From: an uncultured Collinsella sp.
Lineage (GTDB): Bacteria; Actinomycetota; Coriobacteriia; Coriobacteriales; Coriobacteriaceae
NCBI GenBank assembly: GCA_902488525.1
Contig: CABTWP010000007.1
Location: 1 to 53,945 of the forward strand
DNA length: 53,945 nt
Direction: 5' to 3'
A program made the position numbers and the translations under genes. The notes beneath the pieces are model-generated. The model saw only the letters and a list, made by a program, of their open reading frames with translations. It did no database searches and was not told where the DNA came from. Of this stretch, positions 1-8,600 are shown one piece after another; within the stretch, counting starts at the first letter, position 1; every line of letters starts with the position of its first letter.

Positions 1-42
1 GATCTCCCGGGGCCGGCCGATCCGGCCCTCAGGGTATCGGGT

Positions 43-80
43 TCCCACATTCATCCGTACATGTGCGGATGAATGTGGGA
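43..80. repeat. Perfect 15-bp inverted repeat
   Basis: Arms TCCCACATTCATCCG (43-57) and its exact reverse complement (66-80) enclose an 8-base loop. There is no T-run, so an intrinsic terminator is unlikely. It lies upstream of the tRNA-Ser promoter and could be an operator or an extragenic palindrome. Nothing else is recognised in bases 1-145. Confidence 0.7.
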
Positions 81-145
81 GGTGTTCGGATAAAGTCGAT
101 AATCAAGGCGCGGCCGAGCGTTTTAAAAAATGCCAACTTTTCTGT

Positions 146-173
146 TTGCACTTTGCGATTCCTCGTGTATACT
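146..173 (+). promoter_or_regulatory. Promoter of tRNA-Ser(GGA)
   Basis: TTGCAC at 146-151, a 16-bp spacer and TATACT at 168-173 match a housekeeping-sigma promoter. The tRNA starts 16 bases after the -10 box, which fits a short leader. Confidence 0.7.
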
Positions 174-189
174 GACTTTCGCATTTAAC

Positions 190-280
190 GGAGAGTTGTC
201 CGAGTGGCCGAAGGAGCACGATTGGAAATCGTGTAGGCGTCAAAAGCGTCTCCAGGGTTCAAATCCCTGACTCTCCGCCA
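190..280 (+). tRNA. tRNA-Ser (anticodon GGA)
   Basis: The acceptor stem GGAGAGT pairs with ACTCTCC, followed by discriminator G and an encoded CCA at 278-280. The anticodon loop TTGGAAA gives GGA, reading UCC/UCU. A long variable arm and a length of 91 nt fit a class II serine tRNA. It is followed by its own terminator and a second tRNA-Ser. Confidence 0.95.
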
Positions 281-289
281 GTTAATTCC

Positions 290-319
290 AAAGCAGGCCT
301 TCGAGCCTGCTTTGTTTTT
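290..319 (+). terminator. Intrinsic terminator after tRNA-Ser(GGA)
   Basis: A 9-bp stem AAAGCAGGC/GCCTGCTTT with a 6-base loop is followed by GTTTTT. It ends 9 bases before the next tRNA, so the two tRNAs may be partly separate units. Confidence 0.75.
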
Positions 320-328
320 ACCCCACGC

Positions 329-419
329 GGAGGGGTGGCAGAGTGGTTGAATGCGGCGGTCTCGAAAACCGTTTGGCCTGTATAAGGTCACGAGGGTTCG
401 AATCCCTCCTCCTCCGCCA
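329..419 (+). tRNA. tRNA-Ser (anticodon CGA)
   Basis: The acceptor GGAGGGG pairs with CTCCTCC with one G-T pair, then discriminator G and an encoded CCA (417-419). The anticodon loop CTCGAAA gives CGA, reading UCG. A long variable arm is present and the length is 91 nt. No separate promoter is obvious in the short gap after the previous terminator, so readthrough is possible. Confidence 0.95.
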
Positions 420-433
420 TTTTGGTTGAGAAA

Positions 434-458
434 GCTCCCAAGAACGGGAGCTTTTTTG
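434..458 (+). terminator. Intrinsic terminator after tRNA-Ser(CGA)
   Basis: GCTCCC-AAGAAC-GGGAGC followed by TTTTTTG, 15 bases after the tRNA. Confidence 0.85.
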
Positions 459-493
459 TTATCGAAATACGTCTCGATCCCACGCTTCCCCAA

Positions 494-564
494 ACATGTA
501 CGTCACCCTCCAAAACCGACATTTTTCGACATCTTTGAAGGCTGACGTACACGTTTGGATTGAG
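494..564. repeat. Left copy of inverted 71-bp palindromic element
   Basis: The reverse complement of this stretch matches 1685-1755 at about 66 of 71 positions. Each copy is also an imperfect palindrome: the ends carry AAACATGTACGTC and its complement, the centre reads GATGTCGAAAAATGTCG in the copy's reverse orientation. The two copies face each other across the nuclease gene at 580-1587. They could be mobile-element ends, bidirectional transcription stops or protein-binding sites. Confidence 0.85.
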
Positions 565-579
565 TTCACGGGAGTGGCA

Positions 580-1587
580 CTATTCGGAAGGTGCCTCTTC
601 GTCTCGCATGCCCTTCCAGTTGCGGATAAGCGCCTTGCGTAGTTCGTTTTGCTCTCGCTGGTACCCGGTGTCGGTACAGCGAGGCATGCCGAGTGCTTCG
701 CGAATGTTGTTCATGGCGCGGTGAAAGGCGAGCTGGCTGCCGAACTGAGCCGAAGTGAGCGTAACGATTCGATATCCCATTTGGGAGAGAACGGCCTCTC
801 GTTCCGCATCTGCCCCCTTGCGCTCGAACTCATCGTGAAAACCGCCCTTATATTCGATACCGAGCTCCCTGCGCTTATAGGTAATGAGGGCATCGATTTT
901 GAGTGTTCGGGCTTTTGTGCAATGCCAGAGACGTTGAGGGATCTCGAGCGGTTTGTTGAGTTCGATACCTCGGATACCAACGCCGCCTTCGCTTGTTGGG
1001 AGCGAGAGGGCGATTGCCGAAGCGGTCTCCATAGGCGAGGCCGAGTGATCGTAGATGTGCCTGAGCGCGAGCCGTGCACGTGTGGCACCGGGTTTGCCGG
1101 GGTGCCGATCGAGCAGTTTGGTTATTTCATCCTTGGAGGTAGTGGCTGGTTGCCCGGTATAAGGGTCGGCGGGATTGAGCCTCATGCGATAATCGCCGCA
1201 AACTTCATAGCCATATTCGAGATATTCGATCCTATCCATCCACTCGGCAGCGAGCACAAAGGTGAAGGCTTCGTCGGTGATGAAGATTCCGGGCGTCAAC
1301 TCGTTAATATGCTCGTAGGGAAGATTTTGTCCAAGAATGTGACAAACGACGCCTTTGGTACGAATTCGCTCGAATTCGAATACAACCGCGATATCGATAG
1401 TCTTAAGCATATCGGACGGAATGCCGCAGTCGGTAAGAGCCTGTCGTATGCGCGCAACACGTTGCTGGGTTGAGATGCCTTGTGCGCCTATCTGGTAGTC
1501 GTGCCGCGCAAGAGACTGAACCAAATTCTGGGGTGCATGATGGACAAGCCATGCGGTTTTATGCGAAATGAGAACAGGGGTATCCAT
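580..1587 (-). CDS. DUF559/Vsr-like PD-(D/E)XK endonuclease-domain protein
   Basis: A protein of 335 residues. The last third carries a PD-(D/E)XK-type core: an Asp in KIDALI, then GIEYKG (E-x-K), followed by a helix and RIVTLTSAQF, as in DUF559 or very-short-patch-repair-like nucleases. The N-terminal two thirds (about 1-190) resemble the helical AbiEi-like regions that often precede DUF559 domains in Actinomycetota, but I see no certain motif there. It has no signal peptide or membrane segment. It stands alone with no antitoxin, methylase or helicase partner, and is enclosed by inverted copies of a 71-bp element at 494-564 and 1685-1755, about 15 and 97 bases from the coding ends. Nuclease activity is inferred from the motif only. 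A toxin, DNA repair or defence role are all possible. Confidence 0.65.
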   Translation of the reverse strand: MDTPVLISHKTAWLVHHAPQNLVQSLARHDYQIGAQGISTQQRVARIRQALTDCGIPSDMLKTIDIAVVFEFERIRTKGVVCHILGQNLPYEHINELTPGIFITDEAFTFVLAAEWMDRIEYLEYGYEVCGDYRMRLNPADPYTGQPATTSKDEITKLLDRHPGKPGATRARLALRHIYDHSASPMETASAIALSLPTSEGGVGIRGIELNKPLEIPQRLWHCTKARTLKIDALITYKRRELGIEYKGGFHDEFERKGADAEREAVLSQMGYRIVTLTSAQFGSQLAFHRAMNNIREALGMPRCTDTGYQREQNELRKALIRNWKGMRDEEAPSE

Positions 1588-1684
1588 TAAGGGCCTCTCG
1601 CTCTGAGCCGGTATCCAACTCTTATGTCCGTTGAAGTGGGGAAATATACCGGATGTGAGTAAATCAACTCACTCATGCTGTGAG

Positions 1685-1755
1685 CTCAATCCAAACATGT
1701 ACGTCCGCCTCCAAAGATGTCGAAAAATGTCGTTTTTGGAGGGTGGCGTACATGT
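1685..1755. repeat. Right copy of inverted 71-bp palindromic element
   Basis: It begins CTCAATCCAAACATGTACGT and matches the reverse complement of 494-564 with about five mismatches. It occupies most of the gap between the start of the nuclease gene and the next gene at 1892. The remainder of this gap (1756-1891) shows no gene; a smaller ACATGTAC motif recurs near 1840. Confidence 0.85.
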
Positions 1756-1891
1756 TTTGGATCCCTGGCATTCCAGCAATGCCATGTCAGCATCCGCTGT
1801 CAACCGTTTACCGAGCAATAGGATCGCAATCGGCGCCGAACATGTACTATGTACGGGCATTGTCTAAACCCACAATCCAAAGGACCCCATC

Positions 1892-2581
1892 TTGCCCGTC
1901 GTCGCTGCCGTAACCATTACCTCACATGCCTCGGATGCCATGGTCGCTATTCCGTTTTGGCTCGAGATGTTCGCCGTCGTCGCTGCATCGATCTCGGGTG
2001 TACTGGTTGCGCGCGAGCACAAGCTCGACCTGGTGGGCGCGGTCGCGCTCGCGGTGGTCTGCGGTCTGGGCGGCGGTCTCTTGCGCGACATGACGTTGCA
2101 GGTGGGCAACGTCTACATCCTCAACCAGCCGATGGCACTCCCGCTTTCCATTGCCACGGCAGCCATCATCTATATTTTCCCGGCAATCGTCGACAAACCC
2201 GAAAAACTCATTCCCCTGCTCGACATCATCTCGGTCGGCATCTACGCCGCCACTGGAGCAGACAAGGCACTGGTCTACGGCTTTGCGCCGGCGGTGTGCA
2301 TCATGATGGGCTTTTTCACCGCGGTGGGCGGTGGCATGTTGCGCGACGGCTTTATGGGCGTGGTTCCGGGCATTTTCCAACGTACTAATTTTTATGCCAT
2401 CGCCGCCATCGCCGGATCGACAAGCTATGTGTGTCTCGTTATGAGCGGCATCATGAGCAATGTCGCCGCGCTGGTCGTATGCGTTGTCGTGACCATGGGT
2501 CTGCGCTGGCTCTCGCTGCGCTTTGACATCAAAAGCCCCACCGAAGAAGATATCGCACGCTTCTTGCACCGTAAAAAGTAG
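1892..2581 (+). CDS. TRIC-type / UPF0126 family membrane protein
   Basis: A 229-residue polytopic membrane protein with about seven hydrophobic segments. It has the two internally similar halves of the UPF0126 (YadS/YicG, bacterial TRIC cation channel) family: GGGLLRDM near residue 67 and its counterpart GGGMLRDG near 145, each a conserved Gly-rich turn plus Arg-Asp. Prokaryotic TRIC proteins form trimeric monovalent-cation channels; transport here is inferred. The chosen start is TTG at 1892, because AAAGGA lies about 8 bases upstream; an ATG 48 bases inside would remove residues before the first membrane helix. It is probably a single-gene unit. Confidence 0.85.
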   Translation: MPVVAAVTITSHASDAMVAIPFWLEMFAVVAASISGVLVAREHKLDLVGAVALAVVCGLGGGLLRDMTLQVGNVYILNQPMALPLSIATAAIIYIFPAIVDKPEKLIPLLDIISVGIYAATGADKALVYGFAPAVCIMMGFFTAVGGGMLRDGFMGVVPGIFQRTNFYAIAAIAGSTSYVCLVMSGIMSNVAALVVCVVVTMGLRWLSLRFDIKSPTEEDIARFLHRKK

Positions 2582-2650
2582 ACAGCACGGCACGACCCTT
2601 CGAAATGCAACCAAGAGGTTCTTTTAGAGCGCCCACGCGTTGGGTACCCT

Positions 2651-2675
2651 GTTAGGTATATGCCGAACACCTAAC
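2651..2675. promoter_or_regulatory. Split inverted repeat upstream of the bactofilin-like gene
   Basis: GTTAGGT (2651-2657) and ACCTAAC (2669-2675) form an inverted repeat with an 11-base spacer, ending just before the ribosome binding site AAAGGA. The half-sites equal those of the palindrome TTAGGTACCTAA seen at 26684 and 30188. An operator is possible. Confidence 0.35.
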
Positions 2676-2688
2676 AAAAGGATCAACC

Positions 2689-3834
2689 ATGGCTCTCAAT
2701 CAAACCGCGGCGGCGCCGTCACACAAGATGCGTCGCTGCCTGCTTATGGCATTCGCGCTCATCGCTCTAGCGGTCACCGCGCTTCCCACGGCGTCGTTCG
2801 CCGGCACGGACACCGCAGGCAACGTACTTGCGACCGACAATGACGCCAATTCGTCCGGCGTCGAAGGTGACCTGTACTGGGCAGGTCAGGCCCTCAACTT
2901 GGACGATGCGTCCATCGGCCGCGACATAATTGCAGCAGGCGAGAGCCTCTCCATCCGCGACTGCACGGTGGGCGGCGCCGTCCGCTTGGCGGCACGCACT
3001 ATCGATATCGCCAAGACCACGGTTGATGGCAGCGTCACGGTCGTCGGTCAGCACGTTGTGCTCAATTCCGACAGCACCGCCAACTGTTTTTACGCGATAG
3101 GCGAGACGGTTGCCCTGCGCGGCTCTACCAAGTCGGCAGCGCTTGCGGGCGACACGGTGACCATCGATGGCACCGTCGAGGGCGATGTCGAGGTTTGGGC
3201 CGACAAGCTCATCCTGGGCAAGAACGCCCACATCACCGGCACCGTGAACGCGCACGTCTCCGAGGACCCCGAGCGTGCCGCAGGAGCCGAGGTAGGCGCG
3301 CTCAAGATCGACCGCACCGAGAACGAGGATACTTCCACCGTTAACGATGTCATCGGCGGTATCGTCGCCGCGGCACTCTCGACCTGCTTTGTCGCTCTGC
3401 TGCTCGAGCTCGTCTTTCCGCGCGCGACCGCCAGCGCCGCCGGCATGCTCCACCAGCGCCCCATACCCCTGTGGGTGAGCGGTCTTCTGGGCACGATTGC
3501 TATCGTCCCCGCCGTCCTACTGCTAATTATCTCTATCGCTGGTCTGTCGCTTGCCGGAGCCCTCTTGTGCGGCGTTATCGGCATCGCGTTGGTGTCGAGT
3601 GCCTTTGCGGGGTGCGCGATCTCCCGCATGGTCGGACACAACCAAAACCGCTACGCCATGGCAGCCGTGGGCGGCGTAATCGCAGGCGCCCTCACGGGGC
3701 TTCCCCTCGTAGGTGACTTCATCAGCGGCGCAGCCTTTGTCTTTATGCTCGGCTACGTTATCCAGATCATCTGGCGCAACGCCCACCTCAGGCCGCAGCA
3801 GCCGGCTAACATGCCAGGACTCCCCACCGCTTAG
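2689..3834 (+). CDS. Exported polymer-forming (bactofilin-like) membrane protein
   Basis: A 381-residue protein. Residues 1-38 form a signal peptide ending near ASFAG. Residues about 45-190 carry short repeats of the bactofilin/polymer-forming type (EGDLYWAGQALNLDDASIG, GGAVRLAARTIDIAKTTVDG, EGDVEVWADKLILGKNA), predicted to be a right-handed beta-helix. Residues about 215-365 hold three or four membrane helices. Bactofilins are normally cytoplasmic and helix-free, so this is an outward-facing relative anchored at the C terminus; such proteins are common in Gram-positives but little studied. The ATG at 2689 has a good AAAGGA site. A strong hairpin follows at 3881. The role is unknown; a cell-surface scaffold is an inference. 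Confidence 0.7.
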   Translation: MALNQTAAAPSHKMRRCLLMAFALIALAVTALPTASFAGTDTAGNVLATDNDANSSGVEGDLYWAGQALNLDDASIGRDIIAAGESLSIRDCTVGGAVRLAARTIDIAKTTVDGSVTVVGQHVVLNSDSTANCFYAIGETVALRGSTKSAALAGDTVTIDGTVEGDVEVWADKLILGKNAHITGTVNAHVSEDPERAAGAEVGALKIDRTENEDTSTVNDVIGGIVAAALSTCFVALLLELVFPRATASAAGMLHQRPIPLWVSGLLGTIAIVPAVLLLIISIAGLSLAGALLCGVIGIALVSSAFAGCAISRMVGHNQNRYAMAAVGGVIAGALTGLPLVGDFISGAAFVFMLGYVIQIIWRNAHLRPQQPANMPGLPTA

Positions 3835-3880
3835 CCACCAACCACCACAAAGGTGCCAGGTTACTTTGCACCAACAAACG

Positions 3881-3921
3881 AAGCGGGGCACTCGGTCATG
3901 TCGACCGGGTGCCCCGCTTTT
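3881..3921. terminator. Probable bidirectional terminator between convergent genes
   Basis: A long hairpin (AAGCGGGGCAC ... GTGCCCCGCTT with an inner CGGT/ACCG pair) is followed by TTTTC on the plus strand. It sits between the bactofilin-like gene (+) and the fimbrial operon (-). Confidence 0.65.
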
Positions 3922-4025
3922 CTTGGAGGGTTCTCTAGTAACTTTTTCAAAACCAATGATCATCAGGTCGGTAGGCCTGTGCGTCACTCGCTACGGAGGC
4001 AGCACGCCATTAAGCAGGGGGGCAA

Positions 4026-5678
4026 TTATTTTTCACGACGACCGCCTCCCCGCTTGATGACGAGCGCGACAACAATAGCCGCCACTCCGATGGCAGCCAA
4101 AGCCGCCACCAGCACCAACGTTCTATCTCCCGTCGAGGGCATAAAGCCTCGACTTGCTTCTTTGCTTGGAGTGTTGAGCACCGACAGTTCAATCGAACCC
4201 GTCCCGGCATCAGCGGTATCAACCCGCAGAGGGCTTTCGGCCGACACGGTCACCTTGGGCTTCGCGGCTGCAACCTGTTTAACGTCCAATCCCTCGGACG
4301 TAACCGTTACCGTTCGCTTGCCCTCAAAGGCGGTGTATCCCTTGGGAGCCGCGACCTCTTCGACGGTGTAGACACCCGCGTCCACACCGCTCAATTCCAC
4401 ATGGCCGTCCGCGCCCGTGGTGACGCACGCGGCGGCATCCGTCGACCACGAGCCGTCGGTCGTTAGGATGCGCCCGCGGTCATCGATGATGCGCAGCTTG
4501 GCGCCCGCGAGCGGTTTATCGTCCGAGCTTGAGCGCTTGATCAGACTGAGTCCCCAGGTGTAGGCGCACGCGTCATCGCTCGGCGTGCGGGTGAAGCCGG
4601 CGTCGCCGGACTGGTCGGCGAGAGGAGAGCGCGGGTAGCGCAGGCAGACCTCGTTGGGGTTGCCCTTGGTAGCGCCCCTATTGCAGCTGGCCCCCAACGG
4701 CGCATCGTAGACAGCAACCACGCGGGCGCCCGCGGTAAAGGCGTCGGCCCCGCCGAGCGCGGCGATCAGGTCGCCGGTGCGCACGGTGAAGGTCTTACCG
4801 TCGGCCGCCACCTTGGTGGCGCACTGGGCCGTGATGTCGCTCCAGCCCTTCGCGGGGTCGGTGCCGGCGCGGCCGTCCTTGCCGGCCGAGACGGCGTCAA
4901 AGCCGCCGTCCGCGCCCGCCGCCACGTACACGCGCATGCTCGCGGCGACCTTGGAGGGGTCAAGCCCCGCGCTCATGGTGTCGACGAACCGCACCGTATA
5001 GGTGTCGTAGGCCGTGAGGCCCGCCGGGACCGTGGCAGAGAGGCGCCAGTACAGGTCGTCGGCGACCGTGGCGTCGGCGGCCTTCTGCCAGGCGGCGGCG
5101 CTGTCCTCCAGCACGTGCTTGGACACCTTGGGGGTCGCGGCCTTGGGCTTGACGCTGACGGCGCTGCCGCCCACCAGGGCCATGATCGGCGCGGTGCCGG
5201 CCTCGCCCTGGGAAATGGCGTCATCGTCGGCGCCGATGAGCCAGTAGCCGCAGGGCAGCTCGGCCGTCGTGCCCGCGTTAAGGGCCACGGAAGGCGCACC
5301 GGCATTGTAAATCGCACGGGCAAGCTTTGCCGCTAGCGTGGTCGTCATGTGCCCGTCGGCATTCATCCATTCGGCAGCCTCTTGCGCCGTCGATGCCGAG
5401 TTATCAAGCCCCACGTCATGAAGCACCGGGAGAACGGCCTGGCAAACGGCATCATTCGCCCACGTTACGTCAGTTGCAATTTTTTGGTCAGTATCGGCGT
5501 CGTCGACAACGGTCGCCGAAAAGAGCCGGTACGCGTCATACCGCGTCGCAACCGTACCGTCCACCGTAATGGCTCCAGTGCCTGCCGCGCGGGCCATCCC
5601 GGGCAACATCGCAAAAGAGAGCATTGCGACCGTAACTATTGTCGCGATAGCCAACAAGCGGCGGCAAAGCCTACTCAC
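4026..5678 (-). CDS. Sortase-anchored fimbrial major subunit (isopeptide-type pilin)
   Basis: A 550-residue surface protein. A signal peptide covers about 1-36. It is followed by a pilin-like N-terminal domain, then an isopeptide-forming domain that opens with TPKVSKHV (candidate bond or linkage Lys), a SpaA/Cna-B domain at about 385-480 (LIKRSSSDDKPLAGAKLRI ... VEEVAAPKGY), and a sorting signal: MPSTG at about 513, a hydrophobic stretch and a basic tail. MPSTG replaces the usual LPXTG. The start is GTG at 5678, because GAGGTGG lies five bases upstream; it overlaps the stop of the upstream adhesin gene by eight bases, so the two are translationally coupled. No sortase gene lies nearby. Polymerisation into a pilus is inferred from domain content. 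Confidence 0.8.
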   Translation of the reverse strand: MSRLCRRLLAIATIVTVAMLSFAMLPGMARAAGTGAITVDGTVATRYDAYRLFSATVVDDADTDQKIATDVTWANDAVCQAVLPVLHDVGLDNSASTAQEAAEWMNADGHMTTTLAAKLARAIYNAGAPSVALNAGTTAELPCGYWLIGADDDAISQGEAGTAPIMALVGGSAVSVKPKAATPKVSKHVLEDSAAAWQKAADATVADDLYWRLSATVPAGLTAYDTYTVRFVDTMSAGLDPSKVAASMRVYVAAGADGGFDAVSAGKDGRAGTDPAKGWSDITAQCATKVAADGKTFTVRTGDLIAALGGADAFTAGARVVAVYDAPLGASCNRGATKGNPNEVCLRYPRSPLADQSGDAGFTRTPSDDACAYTWGLSLIKRSSSDDKPLAGAKLRIIDDRGRILTTDGSWSTDAAACVTTGADGHVELSGVDAGVYTVEEVAAPKGYTAFEGKRTVTVTSEGLDVKQVAAAKPKVTVSAESPLRVDTADAGTGSIELSVLNTPSKEASRGFMPSTGDRTLVLVAALAAIGVAAIVVALVIKRGGGRREK

Positions 5679-8600
5679 GGCTACCACCTCGACCTTGATC
5701 GCGATGGCGACGAGTATGCATCCATGTCGCAGCAAAACACAGCATCGAAGCACCAGCTAAATACGTCATAGTCAAACCAGCCCCGCCCGCCTCAGGTAGC
5801 GTGGTCGAATACTTGTTGATAAAAGTCGGCGGCACCTGGGAGTCATCGTCATACTTGACGACGGTGTCGAGCTGCTCATTTTTATTGTCGATAGTCACGT
5901 TAACCGTGACATTGTGCCCGACTGTGTCGTAAGTGATGTGGTCCTTGACGTTGTTCTCGGCGCCCTCGGGGACGACCTCAGAGATGGTGTAAGTGTAGGT
6001 ATCGGCCTTGTTGTAGTCGACGTTGAAGGAGACATTGCCCTCGGCGTCATTAGTCACCGTCTGGAGCACCTTGCCCTCGGCATCCTTGAGCTCGAACGAG
6101 AACTGTCCCGCCTTGAAGGTGCCACCTTCAAGCACTTTCTTTGCTTTAATAACCGCAGAGCCCGTTAGGCGATTGTCGTAGATCCAGATCTCGTCCTTTT
6201 TGTCATCGCCGATGATTTCGGAGTCTTTGACGATGCTCTTCGCTTTATTGAGCTCAGTTTGATACTCCTCATCGTCAGCATTGCCCTTAAGCATGATCCA
6301 CGTGGGCGCCGCCGCGGCATAGCCGTCAGGCGCTTTCGTCTCCACGAGCTGGTAGAGCACGCAATTTACCATCGCCTTGCCTTCTGCGCCAAACGAGATT
6401 TTGCCGTTGGCGTCGGTGGGGACGGCTTCAAACTTAGTCCTTGCATTCTCGATACCCACCGTTGCAACCTGGTCCATATTCACGCTGTAGAGCGTAAACT
6501 CTGCACGCTCGAGCGTCGCACCGACCTGCTGGGCGTCGTACTTGGTCATCGTGATGCCGTAGCCGTTGCCACCCGCGCTGGCAGAAGCTTTTTTAATTTC
6601 CCATGTTTGATCATCAGTCGCAGAACCGTCCTTCACACCCGTAAGCATGGCGGTATTGGAAAGAGGAACCTTGTTGCCAGGATTTCCGCTCGGGATGACC
6701 TCGTACTCGACCTTGAGGTATTTCTCATCGGGCACGTTAAGTGTCAATCTCGTACATGAGCCAGATTCGTTGTTGACCTGCTCCATCTTTGACGAATAAT
6801 CCTTATCGGCCAGCTCAGACCAATCGTTGTTCACGCGCTCATAGACCTTAAGCGTCGACGGCACCAACGTGCACTTGGCATCCATGGTATCGACCAGCTC
6901 GAGAACACCAGCGCCACTCTTAAGATCGACAGCTGACTCGTTAACGAAAATGGTGTACTTGATGCGATTGCTATTGTCGACCTGTTCGCCGGTCTTCTCG
7001 ATAACGTTGTTCTTAATGGTGACAGCACCACTGCCAGAGTCGAATTTCTTGCTTCCCGACTCGGCGCGCGCAGAATTGGTGAACTTCACCTCGTTCGTGG
7101 AGGTATCGAGCTCACCGCGCTTGACCGCTGTCTGATACGTAAGCTTGACATAACCGGCATAGCTTTCAAGCTTAGTCGTAGGAATAGAAAAGGTGACAGT
7201 GTTGCCATCACTCTTGACACTATCGGTGACAAGCGGTTGGCTATCAACGACCGTCTCGGCCTCGCTTCCGCGATGGAGCCCCGTATGTTTATCATATGGA
7301 TTCTGCACGAGCGTATACTTTGCGGAATTCGCAACATAGCTCATACCATCCGGAAGGCTATCAACGATATTCAGCGGTTTCCCGCCCAGCTTTCCAGCTC
7401 CAAAGTATTCGAACTCGCCATTTGCGCCCTTATTACCCTTTTGGCGGTTTGCATACACCGTCCAGTCGACGATCCAGGCGCCCTTCTCATCCGAGCCGTC
7501 AACGGTATGCCAATCGAAGTTCTCAACCCAAGACACCTTCGACTCCGCTTCCGGCTTCTCGACCGCGGGCTTCGTTTCTTGGTTGACAACGTACTTGACG
7601 GGTTCGGTGAACGACCACTTTAATTTCAGGCCCGGCGCGCTGACCGACGCAAAGTTTGAGTACCAGCCCGACAGCTCTTCTGATGTGGTGTCGTAGGTGA
7701 TAACGGCGTAGTCCTCTTTCTCGAGGGCGTCTTTCACTTTGTTGGTAACGATGATTTTGAGGTCGTAGTTTTCCTTTGTTTCATTACCCGGAAAGCTAGC
7801 CGTTGGATTCCAGTCGGCGCCCCGTTCCAGCACGGTATCGCCGATTTTAATGGTAATGGAGCTTTCGTCGACACCAAGTTTCTGCGACCATGCCGACTGA
7901 AACGTGTCCTTCACCGTCACCTCGTCTGGATGGACCGCATTGACGATCGCCTTCAGCGCGACCTTCGTCTCCCATGTCGCCCTGCCCGTCGTCGCCGCCT
8001 CATTGGATCTCACGAGCCTCTTGGTGATCGGCACAACACCCGTCAGCTGCGGCGTGAAACTGCCTTCATCGGTACCGGAAACGGAGCCTTCACGCTCGAT
8101 GGTCGCGTTGTTGCGCACGGTGTCGTACGAGCTCGTATCGTTCATCTTGGTGTGATAAACGATGCAGTAGGTGGCGTACTTATCCTCAAGGTTGTTCGGG
8201 AACGTATAGGAAAAGAAATTATCCTTAGGTTCAAGTTTTCTTTCACAAATCTTGACTCCGCTCGCCTCCGAGTCGCCTTTGTAAACCGTAAAGTTGCCCG
8301 TATACGTCTGTTTTCCGTCCAGATTATCGGTGAACATGTATCCGCTCATGTCGGCCTTGAGCTTGCCTTGGTTGAGCTTGACCGTCCACTTGATGTCCGA
8401 CGGTGTGCCCGATCCGTTGGACTTGTCAATCATGTCGTAGCCGAATGTAACAGGCTCAGCCGTAGCTGTTTTGTTGTCGCCGTCGGTTGAACCAGCCCAA
8501 TTCCACATTGCCGTATTGTCAGCTTTGATCAAATCGCCGCTGTTTGCCGAAACGCCGCTCTTCAGCTCCGTTTCGTACGTGATCGTGTGGTCGCCTTGGG

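Noticed and set aside
5679..5753. Upstream ATG start for the fimbrial subunit
   Set aside because: It lies inside the adhesin gene, lacks a ribosome site and would place about 25 extra residues before the signal peptide; the GTG at 5678 has GAGGTGG.
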